Assembly: GCA_964473645.1 (NCBI GenBank)
Contig: CAYYPW010000002.1
Coordinates: 372,001-436,000, forward strand
DNA length: 64,000 nt
DNA from: HdN1 sp964473645
GTDB lineage: Bacteria; Pseudomonadota; Gammaproteobacteria; Pseudomonadales; Ketobacteraceae
Direction: 5' to 3'
Shown in pieces: positions 1-8,925 of the stretch (the stretch's first letter is position 1; each line of letters starts with the position of its first letter). The position numbers and the translations under genes were made by a program. The notes below the pieces were generated by a model that saw nothing but the letters and a program-made list of their open reading frames with translations, was not told the DNA's origin and did no database searches.

Positions 1-1667
1 TGAGAGTCCTGGGCAAAATGGCAATCGACACAAGCCATACCTACGTCCACGTGAATCGACGACATATGCACGGCCTTCGAGAATTTCTTCGGGTCCTCAT
101 CGGCAACGATCTTGCCATCTTTATCCAGCAAATTCCCTTCACGATCACGTTTGAAGATGGCCCGGAAATTCCAGCCGTGGCCGTGATAATCAGCGAATTG
201 CGTATCTTTCAACTCTGGATTGAGGCTTGACACGTTTTTCAGAAAATCGATATTGCCCCATTTTCCGCGCGCAGAGGCGCCTTCCGGGTTGCGATCCAAT
301 ATTTTGCGGGTGAGTTCGTCATCTGGATACGCCTGCTTTTCCGGCCACATTTTGGGAGCGTCTGATTCATAATCCCACATGGTGTAGCCCAGGTAGGTAT
401 TCATGAACATATTGGGCTGATGCATATGGCAGATCATGCACTGTGAGGTAGGGATCTGACGCGAAAAAGTATGCTTGAGCGGGTGGCCTTCTTCGGTTTT
501 GGAAATGGTGGGATCAATGGTTTGCGTTTTACCTTCGTGACCGAATTTTGCGTAGGCAAATGAATGCCGCTCATCGCGGTCGTTGGCATACACCACGTGA
601 CACCCCGAACACCCGGAATTCCGGTAGTCACCCGGTTGATCGTTGGTTCCCATAAACCACGAAAACGGGTCGTTCAATCGAGTTTTATGAATATTGATCA
701 CGGGTACTGCAATACGCGCCCCGGTACCGGCGCCGCGATTGGATTGTTTGAAATCAGGCCGGCCGGGTTCTTCCAGACGTTGAATATTTCCTGCGATATT
801 CGGTAATCCTGTTTCTGGAAACAGATGCGAAATATTGCGGCCACCGTCTTCAAATACACGGAAGATATCCCCCGGTTTAATGGTTTCCCAAGACGGTAGT
901 GGATACAACACTTCCAGCATGTTTTTCTGCTTCATTTCTTCAGTCAACGCCATCGGTGCTTTTAGCATGGCGGGCTGTCCATCGCGGGTATACGCTTCAC
1001 CGACCAGATAACGTTTGTAAGGCAAAATTCCGTTGTTGTAAGAAGCACCACCCCACAACATGGCGCCTGTTGACATCAAACTACGCTCGGCGGCCTGAAT
1101 AATGGGCAAATGGCAGGCACCACAGGATTCGCGGGCAATGCGATAGTCACCCGGATTCATGAATCGAATAAATTCAGGCGACTCGCGATTCAACAAGGTA
1201 TAGGTGCGCTCAGGGTTACGCGACGAGGGGTAATGCCAATCCTCGGGATAACGCGGCAAGACGTGCGCACTTTCCATCAGTTCGACATACTTTTTGTCCT
1301 TGCGCTGCAGGTCGGGCGTTGCAGTGATAGAAGCGTTGCCCCCATGACAGTCGGTACACCCCAGTTTTACCCCTGGGCTTTCATGCATCGAGGGCTGATC
1401 AGTTTGGGTATGGCAGGTCATGCATCCGTCACTTTTAGCATGCATGTCTGCCTCTGATTGCCGTGCCGGAGAAGGCGGAGCAATCACTTTTGAATAATCC
1501 CGCTCCACAGCTTTGGAACCGGCAGAAGCCCAACTTTGTGTGGGCAGCATCCAGATGGCACACAGCAACAACAGCAGTATGTTTAGCAGCACCCGTTGCC
1601 CTACCTGCGGTCGCGACGCATAAAAACCAACAACACCTAAGTGTGACGTTTCTGCTTTTATTCTCAT
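1..1667 (-). CDS. Multiheme cytochrome c, partial (C-terminus beyond the left edge)
   Basis: The reading frame opens at an ATG at 1667 and is still open at base 1, giving about 555 visible residues. The first ~50 residues include a leucine-rich hydrophobic stretch ending in A-S-A, which fits a Sec signal peptide or N-terminal anchor. Six CXXCH c-type heme sites are visible: CMTCH (residue 82), CTDCH (104), CGACH (182), CSGCH (353), CMICH (410) and CVDCH (546). CXXCH sites bind heme covalently outside the cytoplasm, so this is a periplasmic or surface electron-transfer protein. The start lies 47 bp after the stop of the beta-barrel gene upstream, so the two are probably co-transcribed. Uneven heme spacing (about 80 to 170 residues between some sites) indicates sizeable non-heme parts. 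The exact family cannot be named because the end is missing and more hemes may lie beyond the edge. Confidence 0.88.
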   Translation of the reverse strand, partial: MRIKAETSHLGVVGFYASRPQVGQRVLLNILLLLLCAIWMLPTQSWASAGSKAVERDYSKVIAPPSPARQSEADMHAKSDGCMTCHTQTDQPSMHESPGVKLGCTDCHGGNASITATPDLQRKDKKYVELMESAHVLPRYPEDWHYPSSRNPERTYTLLNRESPEFIRFMNPGDYRIARESCGACHLPIIQAAERSLMSTGAMLWGGASYNNGILPYKRYLVGEAYTRDGQPAMLKAPMALTEEMKQKNMLEVLYPLPSWETIKPGDIFRVFEDGGRNISHLFPETGLPNIAGNIQRLEEPGRPDFKQSNRGAGTGARIAVPVINIHKTRLNDPFSWFMGTNDQPGDYRNSGCSGCHVVYANDRDERHSFAYAKFGHEGKTQTIDPTISKTEEGHPLKHTFSRQIPTSQCMICHMHQPNMFMNTYLGYTMWDYESDAPKMWPEKQAYPDDELTRKILDRNPEGASARGKWGNIDFLKNVSSLNPELKDTQFADYHGHGWNFRAIFKRDREGNLLDKDGKIVADEDPKKFSKAVHMSSIHVDVGMACVDCHFAQDS

Positions 1668-1714
1668 GGCACACGATTTCATAATCAGCCCCAAACTCAA
1701 ACAATTAGCCCGCA

Positions 1715-3604
1715 TCAGTAAGTTAGAATCAGGTTGCCCAACAAGGAGTAAGGCTTCTCATCATCCGCCAATTGTTCGTAACCGTCCGCTGGCAGCAACA
1801 TGGCATAGGACAAACGCATGACCACATTCTGATTGAATAACGGCCGCCATATCAGCGCCGTCGAAAGATCCCAGCCGATTTCTTTATCAATGGGCGCTTG
1901 GTTACGCGCCACTTCAAGGACTGCCGTATTATCGAAAAAGAGATGATTGGCGTTGACCGACAAACGCAGTTCAGGCAACACGTCGAAATCAGCGCCCATC
2001 CCCAACAAGTGAATCCCTGGGTTGACGAAATTCGACTGACCTTCATCTTTGGATGAGCGCAGAGAATTCAACACCCCATTACGCCCCGACAATGCCACTC
2101 CGCCACCACCCACTAATGGCACCGCCTGACGAATCCAGAAACTGGTATCGGCGCCTGCAAACAAAGGGTTTTCCAGGATGGCATCAAAACCACCGGCAAC
2201 ATCGTCAAAAGGATCTTTATCACCCGTGGCATGCAAGCCCGATACGCGCGCTCGAATCCAGTCAAAATCGCGCGATAATTCAAACGCTGCAAAACCCGCT
2301 TTGATATCGCTATCGGCGTTGGTGAAAACCGAAGGCGTTTCTTCGCCAAAAGCGTAATAGGTCGATACCGACAAATTGAAAAGCCCCATATGACCGTCAC
2401 CGTTATACCCAAGGTAGGTGACATCATATTGTCGCGGCACTTCGGTGCCGATGGCTGCCGGGCGCGTCAGAAATCCATTCTGATCATAATAATATTCCTT
2501 GTCCTCCCGGTTACGGTTGTGCACGATCGCCAACTGCGACGTAAAGCCCAACACAAACAAATCCTGCCGATACACATTGAACAGGAACACATCATCATCC
2601 CGTAACGGTGCACCTACATCATTCAAACCGCTGTTAGTGTCTTTCTCGATACGTCGAAACCAACCCAGGTTATATTGGTATTTATTGTTGTCGCGGTTAC
2701 CGAATACACGAATACCCAGCTGATTGTCATTGAACAAAAATCCGCGAAAATCCACCGTAATCGGCTGTATGCCAACGCGCAAACTGTCAAAGTCATAACG
2801 ACTCGACACATTGCGCAAGTGGTAGTCAATAAAGGCTGCCTGAATACCTACATGCGAATCCGAACGATTTGGCCCCTTGGCAGGATCGGTAAAAAGCGCT
2901 AGTCGTTCATCAAGCTCGACACGATTCCAATTAAATACCGGGGTAAAACGAAATTCGATTTCCGGCGGCATGAATACCGTATTACCTTTGTACACCACAA
3001 ATTCTGTCGCAAGATTCTGCACATAGGCATATTGGTCACCTTCACCAAAAATGTCAGAAGCCCCTGCGCGATCGGCACTCTGCCCGCCCACCGGTGTTGG
3101 CAAGCGACGCAATTCCATCACTGTGTCTGAAATGCCGGTGAATGCAAAAAACCAGTTTTCTGTGCCCTTCTGTGAAATGGGTTTGTCACCCTTCCAGGTA
3201 TTTTGGTTATACGGGTCCCACCAGCGCTCTTTGTAACCCAGCGCTTCGACGATACGCCAACGATCAGGTAACGCAATGGGCTCAGAAAAACCATCGGCGG
3301 GTGGGCGCGGCATATTGGCCTGCAACTCCCGTTTGCGTTTCCCGGACAGGCCGCGCTCAGACAAGGGCGCATTGGGTGCCGATTCGGGCGCTGTGGAACG
3401 CGGTAATTCTTTTTTCTCGCATTCGAACGTGGTTAACCGTTCCTGCGCATCACGCCCAGCGCGGCGGCGCTGTTTGAAGGTGGTTTGTTTCTCAACACAT
3501 TCTTCATAGGTTGCCGGTTCTTCAGCGACGACATCCTCTGGCACACCCCAGAGTACGACCAGCGACACACCAACCAATGAAAACAGCCACGGTTTTCTAT
3601 TCAT
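1715..3604 (-). CDS. Outer-membrane beta-barrel (porin-like), partner of the multiheme cytochrome
   Basis: About 629 residues from the ATG at 3604, which has GAGG six bases upstream; an in-frame GTG at 3616 is less likely. An N-terminal hydrophobic segment ending V-V-A marks a Sec signal peptide. A charged region of ~90 residues with several cysteines follows. The rest alternates aromatic and polar residues as in amphipathic strands and ends in L-I-L-T-Y, typical of an outer-membrane barrel. There is no TonB plug. Middle parts such as the strand around F-R-F-T-P-V-F-N-W-N resemble alginate/phosphate-type porins only loosely. Its place between a heme-binding-type lipoprotein gene and a multiheme cytochrome gene suggests a role in holding or passing electrons through the outer membrane. 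That role is inference. Confidence 0.75.
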   Translation of the reverse strand: MNRKPWLFSLVGVSLVVLWGVPEDVVAEEPATYEECVEKQTTFKQRRRAGRDAQERLTTFECEKKELPRSTAPESAPNAPLSERGLSGKRKRELQANMPRPPADGFSEPIALPDRWRIVEALGYKERWWDPYNQNTWKGDKPISQKGTENWFFAFTGISDTVMELRRLPTPVGGQSADRAGASDIFGEGDQYAYVQNLATEFVVYKGNTVFMPPEIEFRFTPVFNWNRVELDERLALFTDPAKGPNRSDSHVGIQAAFIDYHLRNVSSRYDFDSLRVGIQPITVDFRGFLFNDNQLGIRVFGNRDNNKYQYNLGWFRRIEKDTNSGLNDVGAPLRDDDVFLFNVYRQDLFVLGFTSQLAIVHNRNREDKEYYYDQNGFLTRPAAIGTEVPRQYDVTYLGYNGDGHMGLFNLSVSTYYAFGEETPSVFTNADSDIKAGFAAFELSRDFDWIRARVSGLHATGDKDPFDDVAGGFDAILENPLFAGADTSFWIRQAVPLVGGGGVALSGRNGVLNSLRSSKDEGQSNFVNPGIHLLGMGADFDVLPELRLSVNANHLFFDNTAVLEVARNQAPIDKEIGWDLSTALIWRPLFNQNVVMRLSYAMLLPADGYEQLADDEKPYSLLGNLILTY

Positions 3605-3649
3605 TAGGTGCCTCACTCTTCATAAAAAGCCTACCCGTCATTGGATGCT

Positions 3650-5635
3650 TCATTTGCCTGCACATACATTTTGTTCGCTGCTGTAAAGAAACGGCGTTTG
3701 CGGACATTGCACATAACGCAAACGCACACCTTGCGGCGTAAGCTGGTCGTTACGAAGTTCAGCAGGTGCGTTGCTCAGACCCGTCCCCGCTTCTGCAAGC
3801 CCAAGAAACGCAATCATGTCATCCTGATCCACCCCATCGCCCGAGACACCAATGCCACCCACCAGCGTATTGCCACGATAAATCGCAACCCCACCAGGGA
3901 AAAACTGCAATCCATTGGCCAACCGTTTGCCCACCACAGGCTCGGTCACGGCGGGATCAGCATCCAGCACGCTTTTGCGCCCCAGACAGCTGGCAGGCAC
4001 ATCAGAACCACTCAGCCCCAACAAAAACGCCAAATGATTCACGACGCCGTTATAAGACACATCGAGTTGCAACCCAATATTGAACGGACTGAATTCACCA
4101 CGAGGCTTGCTAAATGGCCCCTCACCCTGGCCGTCAATCCCGTCCGGATATAAGGGCAACGCGATGTTGCCAGCTCCGCGAGACGAAAACGCGAGCCCAG
4201 AATTCTCAAAGGCCGTGTCATCACCCAAAAACGACTGCACTGCCATCACATAATCATCGATGCCAGAGTCGGCCGACGAAGTAGGCGTGGCGCTATCGAG
4301 ATATTTTGCTGCCGGCACACTCGACAAAACAGACGCCGCATCTGACGACGACATAAAAGTGGCCGTACGTGCCTTTTGCAACGAAACATCCGCACCAAAC
4401 ACGGGCGCATCTCGCGTGCGTGCCATGGCAAGCACTTCGCCATCAGAATCAACAATGGAAATCGTCACTCGCGCTTGCGAATTTTGCGGTGTACGAATTT
4501 GTGCGCGCGCACGATTAGCAACACCCAAAGCGCTGCGCATGATGGATTGAACTTCAGTCTGCGATAGCGACGATCCAGCCACTGGTGGAAAGCGATTGGT
4601 GTTGGTCGCATCCACAAACACAAACGCATCCAAACCGCTGTAGAGACTTCTGTCGATGCGAACCCCGGAGGCCGCTGACGTAAACGCTGTTCCGGCAATC
4701 AGCGTCGCATCACTGTAGCCCCCAACTGCGACGACATTACCGACAACACCGTTAATTGCAGCAAACGAGGCTTGCGAAGCGTTACTGACAATATCGTTAG
4801 TCGATGCATCGGCATAGCGAAGACTTTTACCACCGGCCGTTATTCTATCGGCGCGTCTTTCAGTGGGTGCGCCAAAACCAAAACCTGCGGCTAACGCAAT
4901 GATTTCTTCATCATCACGATCACTATCAGTGACATCACGATCAATCGTGTACAACGGTTTCTCTGCAGCGCCCGCACTGGCCATGACACCCACGCCACCA
5001 ATAACGGTGCCCCCGCGATATAAGGGGAACCCGCCCGGGTCACCACTCAACCCTAACGGAGAACGTTTGGGCCCAGGCGGCGTAGCGCCACCGCTTACGA
5101 AAGCCGTTGTAAAATCCGAGCAGGCCAATTGCGAAAACTGCACACCGAACAAAGGGCCCGCAGGCTTTTGTTCTTCACCGGGATTAAAATGTTCCTGAAT
5201 GATTTGGCTGGCAGTGCGAGTAGAAAAGGCATTGCCTTCAGAGGATAGATAGGCGCCAGTCAACGCCTTGGCAATGGCACCCAGCGTGGGGGGTACCAGT
5301 TCGATACCTTCCAGACCACCGGTTGCGCCGCTTTGGGTAGAGATGAGCATCGCCGTGGCGGTGCCATTCATCTGGAACACACCCAGCACGTTACCCACCC
5401 GATCCACCACGGCGATCGTTGCCACCAAGCCGCGCGCCTGTGCTTCGGCAACGCCCTGGGCAATGATCGTCTGCACATCAGACACACTGAGAAAACTGGA
5501 AGAATTAACGCAAGACCCGGTACATTGTGCGCTCGCCGTCGCATCGGTTCCGGCATCTTCTTGTGTGGAACCGCCACCGCAAGACATCAATGCTGCCAGG
5601 GCAATGCCCAGCACTAGCCTTTTATGCGCATGCAC
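3650..5635 (-). CDS. Lipoprotein with two HbpS/GlcG-like (DUF336) heme-binding-type domains
   Basis: I chose the GTG at 5635 because it has GGGGAG nine bases upstream and is followed at once by a lipoprotein signal with lipobox A-L-M-S-C, giving 661 residues. Two homologous halves follow a short Ser/Thr-rich linker. Each contains a helix like V-Q-T-I-I-A-Q-G-V-A-E-A-Q-A-R, a strand like V-A-T-I-A-V-V-D-R-V-G-N-V-L and a glycine-rich Y-R-G-x-T-V/L-I/V-G-G-V/I-G-V-x-G/A end, the pattern of the HbpS/GlcG family. HbpS proteins bind heme or sense redox state; many family members have no known role. It is the first gene of a leftward set with a beta-barrel (45 bp downstream) and a multiheme cytochrome, so it may face the periplasm or cell surface and handle heme or electrons. 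Confidence 0.78.
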   Translation of the reverse strand: MHAHKRLVLGIALAALMSCGGGSTQEDAGTDATASAQCTGSCVNSSSFLSVSDVQTIIAQGVAEAQARGLVATIAVVDRVGNVLGVFQMNGTATAMLISTQSGATGGLEGIELVPPTLGAIAKALTGAYLSSEGNAFSTRTASQIIQEHFNPGEEQKPAGPLFGVQFSQLACSDFTTAFVSGGATPPGPKRSPLGLSGDPGGFPLYRGGTVIGGVGVMASAGAAEKPLYTIDRDVTDSDRDDEEIIALAAGFGFGAPTERRADRITAGGKSLRYADASTNDIVSNASQASFAAINGVVGNVVAVGGYSDATLIAGTAFTSAASGVRIDRSLYSGLDAFVFVDATNTNRFPPVAGSSLSQTEVQSIMRSALGVANRARAQIRTPQNSQARVTISIVDSDGEVLAMARTRDAPVFGADVSLQKARTATFMSSSDAASVLSSVPAAKYLDSATPTSSADSGIDDYVMAVQSFLGDDTAFENSGLAFSSRGAGNIALPLYPDGIDGQGEGPFSKPRGEFSPFNIGLQLDVSYNGVVNHLAFLLGLSGSDVPASCLGRKSVLDADPAVTEPVVGKRLANGLQFFPGGVAIYRGNTLVGGIGVSGDGVDQDDMIAFLGLAEAGTGLSNAPAELRNDQLTPQGVRLRYVQCPQTPFLYSSEQNVCAGK

Positions 5636-5963
5636 GAATAGGTTCTCCCCAATTTTTACGACCAAAAACGGGGATAGCTAAATGCAAGACCTGTGCAGAT
5701 CCGGCATCAGCTCACGCAGCATCCCAACGAGCCACTTATTGTCGGCGTATCCCCACCACGCCAACCAAAAAGCAAGCGAAACTCGTTTAAATACAAGAAC
5801 TGACCCTGATCAACAATGTTAACGGGTTACGCGTCGAATTCCAGTCGAGAACAAAAAAAACAGAATAACGACCAGCTGTTGCCGATCAAGCACGTGGTAG
5901 ACACATATTTGATAGGCAACAGCCGATCGTTTGAAAGGAAGGGAAAGACGTGATCCAGCGGCC
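5636..5963. other. Intergenic region upstream of the heme-lipoprotein operon
   Basis: About 330 bp between the lipoprotein start and the end of the phospholipase-like gene. It must hold the operon promoter, but I see no convincing -35/-10 pair. A nine-base perfect inverted repeat (5875-5883 with 5915-5923) with a 31-base loop lies just after the phospholipase-like gene on the minus strand, with an eight-T run about 15 bases beyond, so it may be a weak terminator. No open reading frame here looks like a gene. Confidence 0.4.
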
Positions 5964-6971
5964 TTACATACCACACTCGTTATGGACACAATTAACGGCT
6001 TTGGTCAGTACCGCAACCGTCGCCGCAATAGTCTCGGGAATCATCACCTGTGCCGTGGCCTTGCGAGTCTCATAGTCAGTCGCATACAAGGGATCTGGAT
6101 GGCTATAAGCAATGCCGGCCAATTGGGTAATCAGACCATTCATGCTGTCCCGCGCACTGTACTTGCCCAAAGCCGCCTGCACGCTATCAAAATTGGCCAG
6201 GTTTTCAGTTTGGTAATGGTCTTCTACCCAAGATTCCCAGCCGGAATGGTGATTGGCCGATGTTGACATGGTGTGATGCGGCTGCCCGGCATCAGTAAGA
6301 AAGTGCAACGAATATCCCACCGTCTGAAAGGTCGGTTGCTTTTTAAATTCACCAAACCAGTATTCACCCGCATTGGCAGAAGGCTGCCAGGGAATATCCT
6401 GAAAATCGCGATAATGTTCATTCCAATTGGAATAAGAACCCTGGCGGTAATTCGCTTCCGTCGTATTAAAGTCGTTTTTCCAAAGCTCTGTATTCCAGAG
6501 ATAAATGGACGCCAGTTTATCAATATCAAAGAATTCGCCCTTTCCTAATGATCCATTAGGGGTGCGATGACGGAAGTTGTATCCACCATGAGCGTTACCG
6601 TGAGCATCTTCACCACGCGACATGGTAATAAAGTGATGGTAGGCGTTATAGCCAACAATCGAATGAGCCAGACCAAACACAGGTGCTGACCAGTAGCCAC
6701 TCCACCAGGAGCCCAGGTGTACATCTTTGAAACTGTCGACGTCGTAGCACGCTTGTCCGAGGGCGTCTGCAGCCTTACCGGCATCGCCCTGAGCGGCTGA
6801 AACATAGAAGTCATACGCCCGGCGTTCGTCCGCAGTTGCACGTGCTGAGCCCATATAGGCGAGCGCATCCATGACTATCAATTTGTGTGTCGGTTGCGAC
6901 CAGGCCATCACATCCATTGCACCTGTGGCCATCATCGAACCTACCGTCAGGGTTAGCACCTTTCTCAACAT
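5964..6971 (-). CDS. Secreted zinc phospholipase C / P1-nuclease-superfamily protein
   Basis: 335 residues. The signal peptide ends around V-M-A, leaving W as the probable first mature residue, followed by a near-N-terminal T-H-K. In zinc phospholipase C and S1/P1 nucleases the mature N-terminal Trp and a nearby His bind zinc. Further on there is H-F-L-T-D-A-G-Q-P-H-H-T-M, close to the H-x3-D-x3-P-x-H signature of the family, followed by H-H-x-G-W-E-x-W-V-E-D, which supplies more zinc ligands. The enzyme is expected to be exported and to hydrolyse phosphodiester bonds in lipids or nucleic acids; the sequence does not tell which. It is followed by 330 bp before the next leftward gene, so it is probably its own unit. 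Confidence 0.72.
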   Translation of the reverse strand: MLRKVLTLTVGSMMATGAMDVMAWSQPTHKLIVMDALAYMGSARATADERRAYDFYVSAAQGDAGKAADALGQACYDVDSFKDVHLGSWWSGYWSAPVFGLAHSIVGYNAYHHFITMSRGEDAHGNAHGGYNFRHRTPNGSLGKGEFFDIDKLASIYLWNTELWKNDFNTTEANYRQGSYSNWNEHYRDFQDIPWQPSANAGEYWFGEFKKQPTFQTVGYSLHFLTDAGQPHHTMSTSANHHSGWESWVEDHYQTENLANFDSVQAALGKYSARDSMNGLITQLAGIAYSHPDPLYATDYETRKATAQVMIPETIAATVAVLTKAVNCVHNECGM

Positions 6972-7322
6972 CTCAGCTCACCTTTCTAGATTTTTGTATT
7001 TAGTTGTAACTGCAGACCTGGTCGGTCATGAGATGTTCATAATCTATCCAATTGGATTACCCAACACTATTGTTTTCGTGTAACTAAGTGACTAGCTGGT
7101 CACAAACTGATGCTCGCAACCTACTGATTACCCGATAAGTTCACCTCAACGCCGTCTTTACAGTCAGTTACATCCCATGCCGAGTGAGAAACTACCCTTT
7201 GTTTTCTCTACCCGGCATTTAAAAGGGGTTTGGCGAGTCAAGACAGGTTTGATACACATCAAGGCAACGCGGGAGTAATCCCATACACTGTCATCGTTGG
7301 CACAAAAATCAGAGGTTATCTA
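6972..7322. other. Divergent promoter region
   Basis: About 350 bp between the phospholipase-like gene (leftward) and the DUF465 gene (rightward). The right part holds the FNR/Anr promoter listed separately. I see nothing else recognisable and no extra gene. Confidence 0.5.
7249..7289 (+). promoter_or_regulatory. FNR/Anr-type promoter (perfect TTGAT-N4-ATCAA box and -10)
   Basis: 7249-7262 reads TTGATACACATCAA, a perfect match to the FNR/Anr consensus. A -10-like TACACT lies at 7284-7289. With the box centre at 7255.5, a start near 7296-7297 places the box at about -41.5, the classic class II activator position. This predicts that the downstream DUF465 gene is induced when oxygen is low. Confidence 0.65.
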
Positions 7323-7562
7323 ATGGGACTGGCAAAGCACGATTTATTACATGAGTTCCCCGAGCATAAGGAACGTATTCATCAACTGAAGGTGGAAAAC
7401 AAGAACTTTGCAAAGCTGTTCAGCGACTATCATGAGATCGACCATGAAGTGCTGCGTATTGAGCAAGGGGTTGAAAACACCTCAGACGACTATCTCGAAC
7501 AAAAAAAGAAAGAGCGTTTGTCGCTGAAAGATCAGCTTTATAAGATGATCGTCGAAGCGTGA
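7323..7562 (+). CDS. YdcH-like DUF465 small protein
   Basis: 79 residues from the ATG at 7323, with AGAGG upstream; the frame extends upstream without start support. It is a small, charged, helical protein containing L-L-H-E-F-P-E, L-K-x-E-N-x-x-F-A-K-L-F, H-E-I-D-H-E-V-L-R-I-E and a lysine-rich end, which match the DUF465/YdcH family (a short coiled-coil hairpin of unknown function). It stands alone, has a strong terminator 24 bp downstream, and is preceded by a perfect FNR/Anr site, so it is probably a stress or low-oxygen gene. Confidence 0.88.
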   Translation: MGLAKHDLLHEFPEHKERIHQLKVENKNFAKLFSDYHEIDHEVLRIEQGVENTSDDYLEQKKKERLSLKDQLYKMIVEA

Positions 7563-7585
7563 TGTGATTGTCACAAGTTAATAAT

Positions 7586-7615
7586 GAAGAAGGCTGCCCA
7601 ATGGCAGCCTTCTTC
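7586..7615. terminator. Bidirectional rho-independent terminator
   Basis: A perfect 13-base stem (GAAGAAGGCTGCC and its complement) with loop CAAT sits between the converging DUF465 gene and the TRAP operon. Weak T-rich sequence follows on the plus strand and A/T-rich sequence on the minus side. Confidence 0.8.
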
Positions 7616-7643
7616 ATTTCTGGTACTGCTGATCCCACTCCCT

Positions 7644-8924
7644 CTAACGATTGAAATGCCAAAGCGACAACCAGGGTATCCAGGTGATCAACGCCAAAGC
7701 AACCAGCAAGGCGATCATGAAGGGAATGCTCGCACGGTATAGCACCATAATCGGCTGTTTGAACCGGAAGCTGGCAATAAACAAATTCATTCCCACGGGC
7801 GGCGTAAAATATCCAATTTGCATGTTGGCCAAAAACACGATACCCAAATGTACAGGGTGAATGCCATAGAACAGGGCAACGGGCACAATAAGTGGCACGA
7901 CAACGACCAACGCCGAAAAAATGTCGAGCATCATTCCCAGCATCAGCAAGAACACATTCAGACACAACAAAAATACCCATTTGTCATCGACGTATTGTTT
8001 GACGAACTCAAACATGCGGGTCGGTACTTCAGCATCAATCAGGTAATTCGTCAGCACCAGCGAACACGCCAGAATGATCAGCACGCCACCGACCATGGTC
8101 ATCGATTCCACCGCAATGTGCCCTAGCTTGCGCAAACTGATTTCGCGATACGCGAAACACTCCACCAGCACCACATACACGGCCATGAAGGCGGCTGATT
8201 CTGACAACACCAACACGCCACCGTAGATGCCCCACAACACCAGAAACGGTAATGGCAGTTCCCAACGCGCATCCCACAGGGCCTTGCGCAAGGCCTTGCC
8301 ATCAAACGGCATGGAGCCAATCTTCGAACGCGACCACGCCCAGCCACTCAGGGCAAACAGGCAAACCACCATCACCAGCGCCGGTAATAGCCCGGCCATA
8401 AACAATTCCGTTAACTGAAAAGGTTCAACCCCTTCCATCTGTTGCACGATGATGCCGTAAAGAATCAACGGTAGGGATGGGGGCAGTAACAGACCCAGGC
8501 TGCCCGACGAAGTCAACAACCCCAGGCTGAAACGTTCGCTATAACCCGCTTTCAATAAAGCAGGCAACAGCAGCCCCCCCACCGCCACTATAGTCACGCC
8601 CGATGCACCGGTAAACGCCGTAAAAAATGCACATAGAATCAGAGAAACGAGGCAAAGCCCTGCAGGCATCCACCCAAACGCGGACTGCACAACAGCCAAT
8701 AGCCGCTCGGAGGCACGACTTTCGCTCAACACGAATCCCGCAAAGGCAAAAAAAGGCAGCGCACTGAGCAGAGGTGTTTGCGATATTCGCAACAGCTCCA
8801 ACCCCACCACTGTAAAATCGATGTCAGAGACATGAAAGCCAAACATCGCGATCGCCAAAATGCCCGTGAACAAGGGGGCACCGACAAACGTGATCAGCGT
8901 AACGAATAACGACTTCGACAACAT
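7644..8924 (-). CDS. dctM: TRAP transporter large permease (DctM family)
   Basis: 426 residues, almost entirely hydrophobic with about 12 membrane spans. It carries family hallmarks such as F-T-A-F-T-G-A-S-G-V-T-I-V-A-V-G-G, P-P-S-L-P-L-I-L-Y-G and M-Q-I-G-Y-F-T-P-P-V-G-M-N-L-F. Length matches the DctM family. It forms the inner-membrane transport channel with the small permease, driven by an ion gradient. It starts one base after the small-permease stop in a four-gene leftward operon. The substrate is not evident; known TRAP systems carry organic acids. Confidence 0.93.
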   Translation of the reverse strand: MLSKSLFVTLITFVGAPLFTGILAIAMFGFHVSDIDFTVVGLELLRISQTPLLSALPFFAFAGFVLSESRASERLLAVVQSAFGWMPAGLCLVSLILCAFFTAFTGASGVTIVAVGGLLLPALLKAGYSERFSLGLLTSSGSLGLLLPPSLPLILYGIIVQQMEGVEPFQLTELFMAGLLPALVMVVCLFALSGWAWSRSKIGSMPFDGKALRKALWDARWELPLPFLVLWGIYGGVLVLSESAAFMAVYVVLVECFAYREISLRKLGHIAVESMTMVGGVLIILACSLVLTNYLIDAEVPTRMFEFVKQYVDDKWVFLLCLNVFLLMLGMMLDIFSALVVVVPLIVPVALFYGIHPVHLGIVFLANMQIGYFTPPVGMNLFIASFRFKQPIMVLYRASIPFMIALLVALALITWIPWLSLWHFNR

Positions 8925-8925
8925 G

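Noticed and set aside
1435..1704. An 89-residue minus-strand frame and plus-strand frames over the first 1.7 kb
   Set aside because: They lie in other frames of the partial multiheme cytochrome, whose CXXCH sites show which frame is real.
5800..5813. A second FNR/Anr-like site (CTGACCCTGATCAA; on the minus strand TTGAT-N4-GTCAG) upstream of the heme-lipoprotein operon
   Set aside because: Only one half-site is perfect, and there is no -10 at the right distance, so it is not listed as a regulatory feature.
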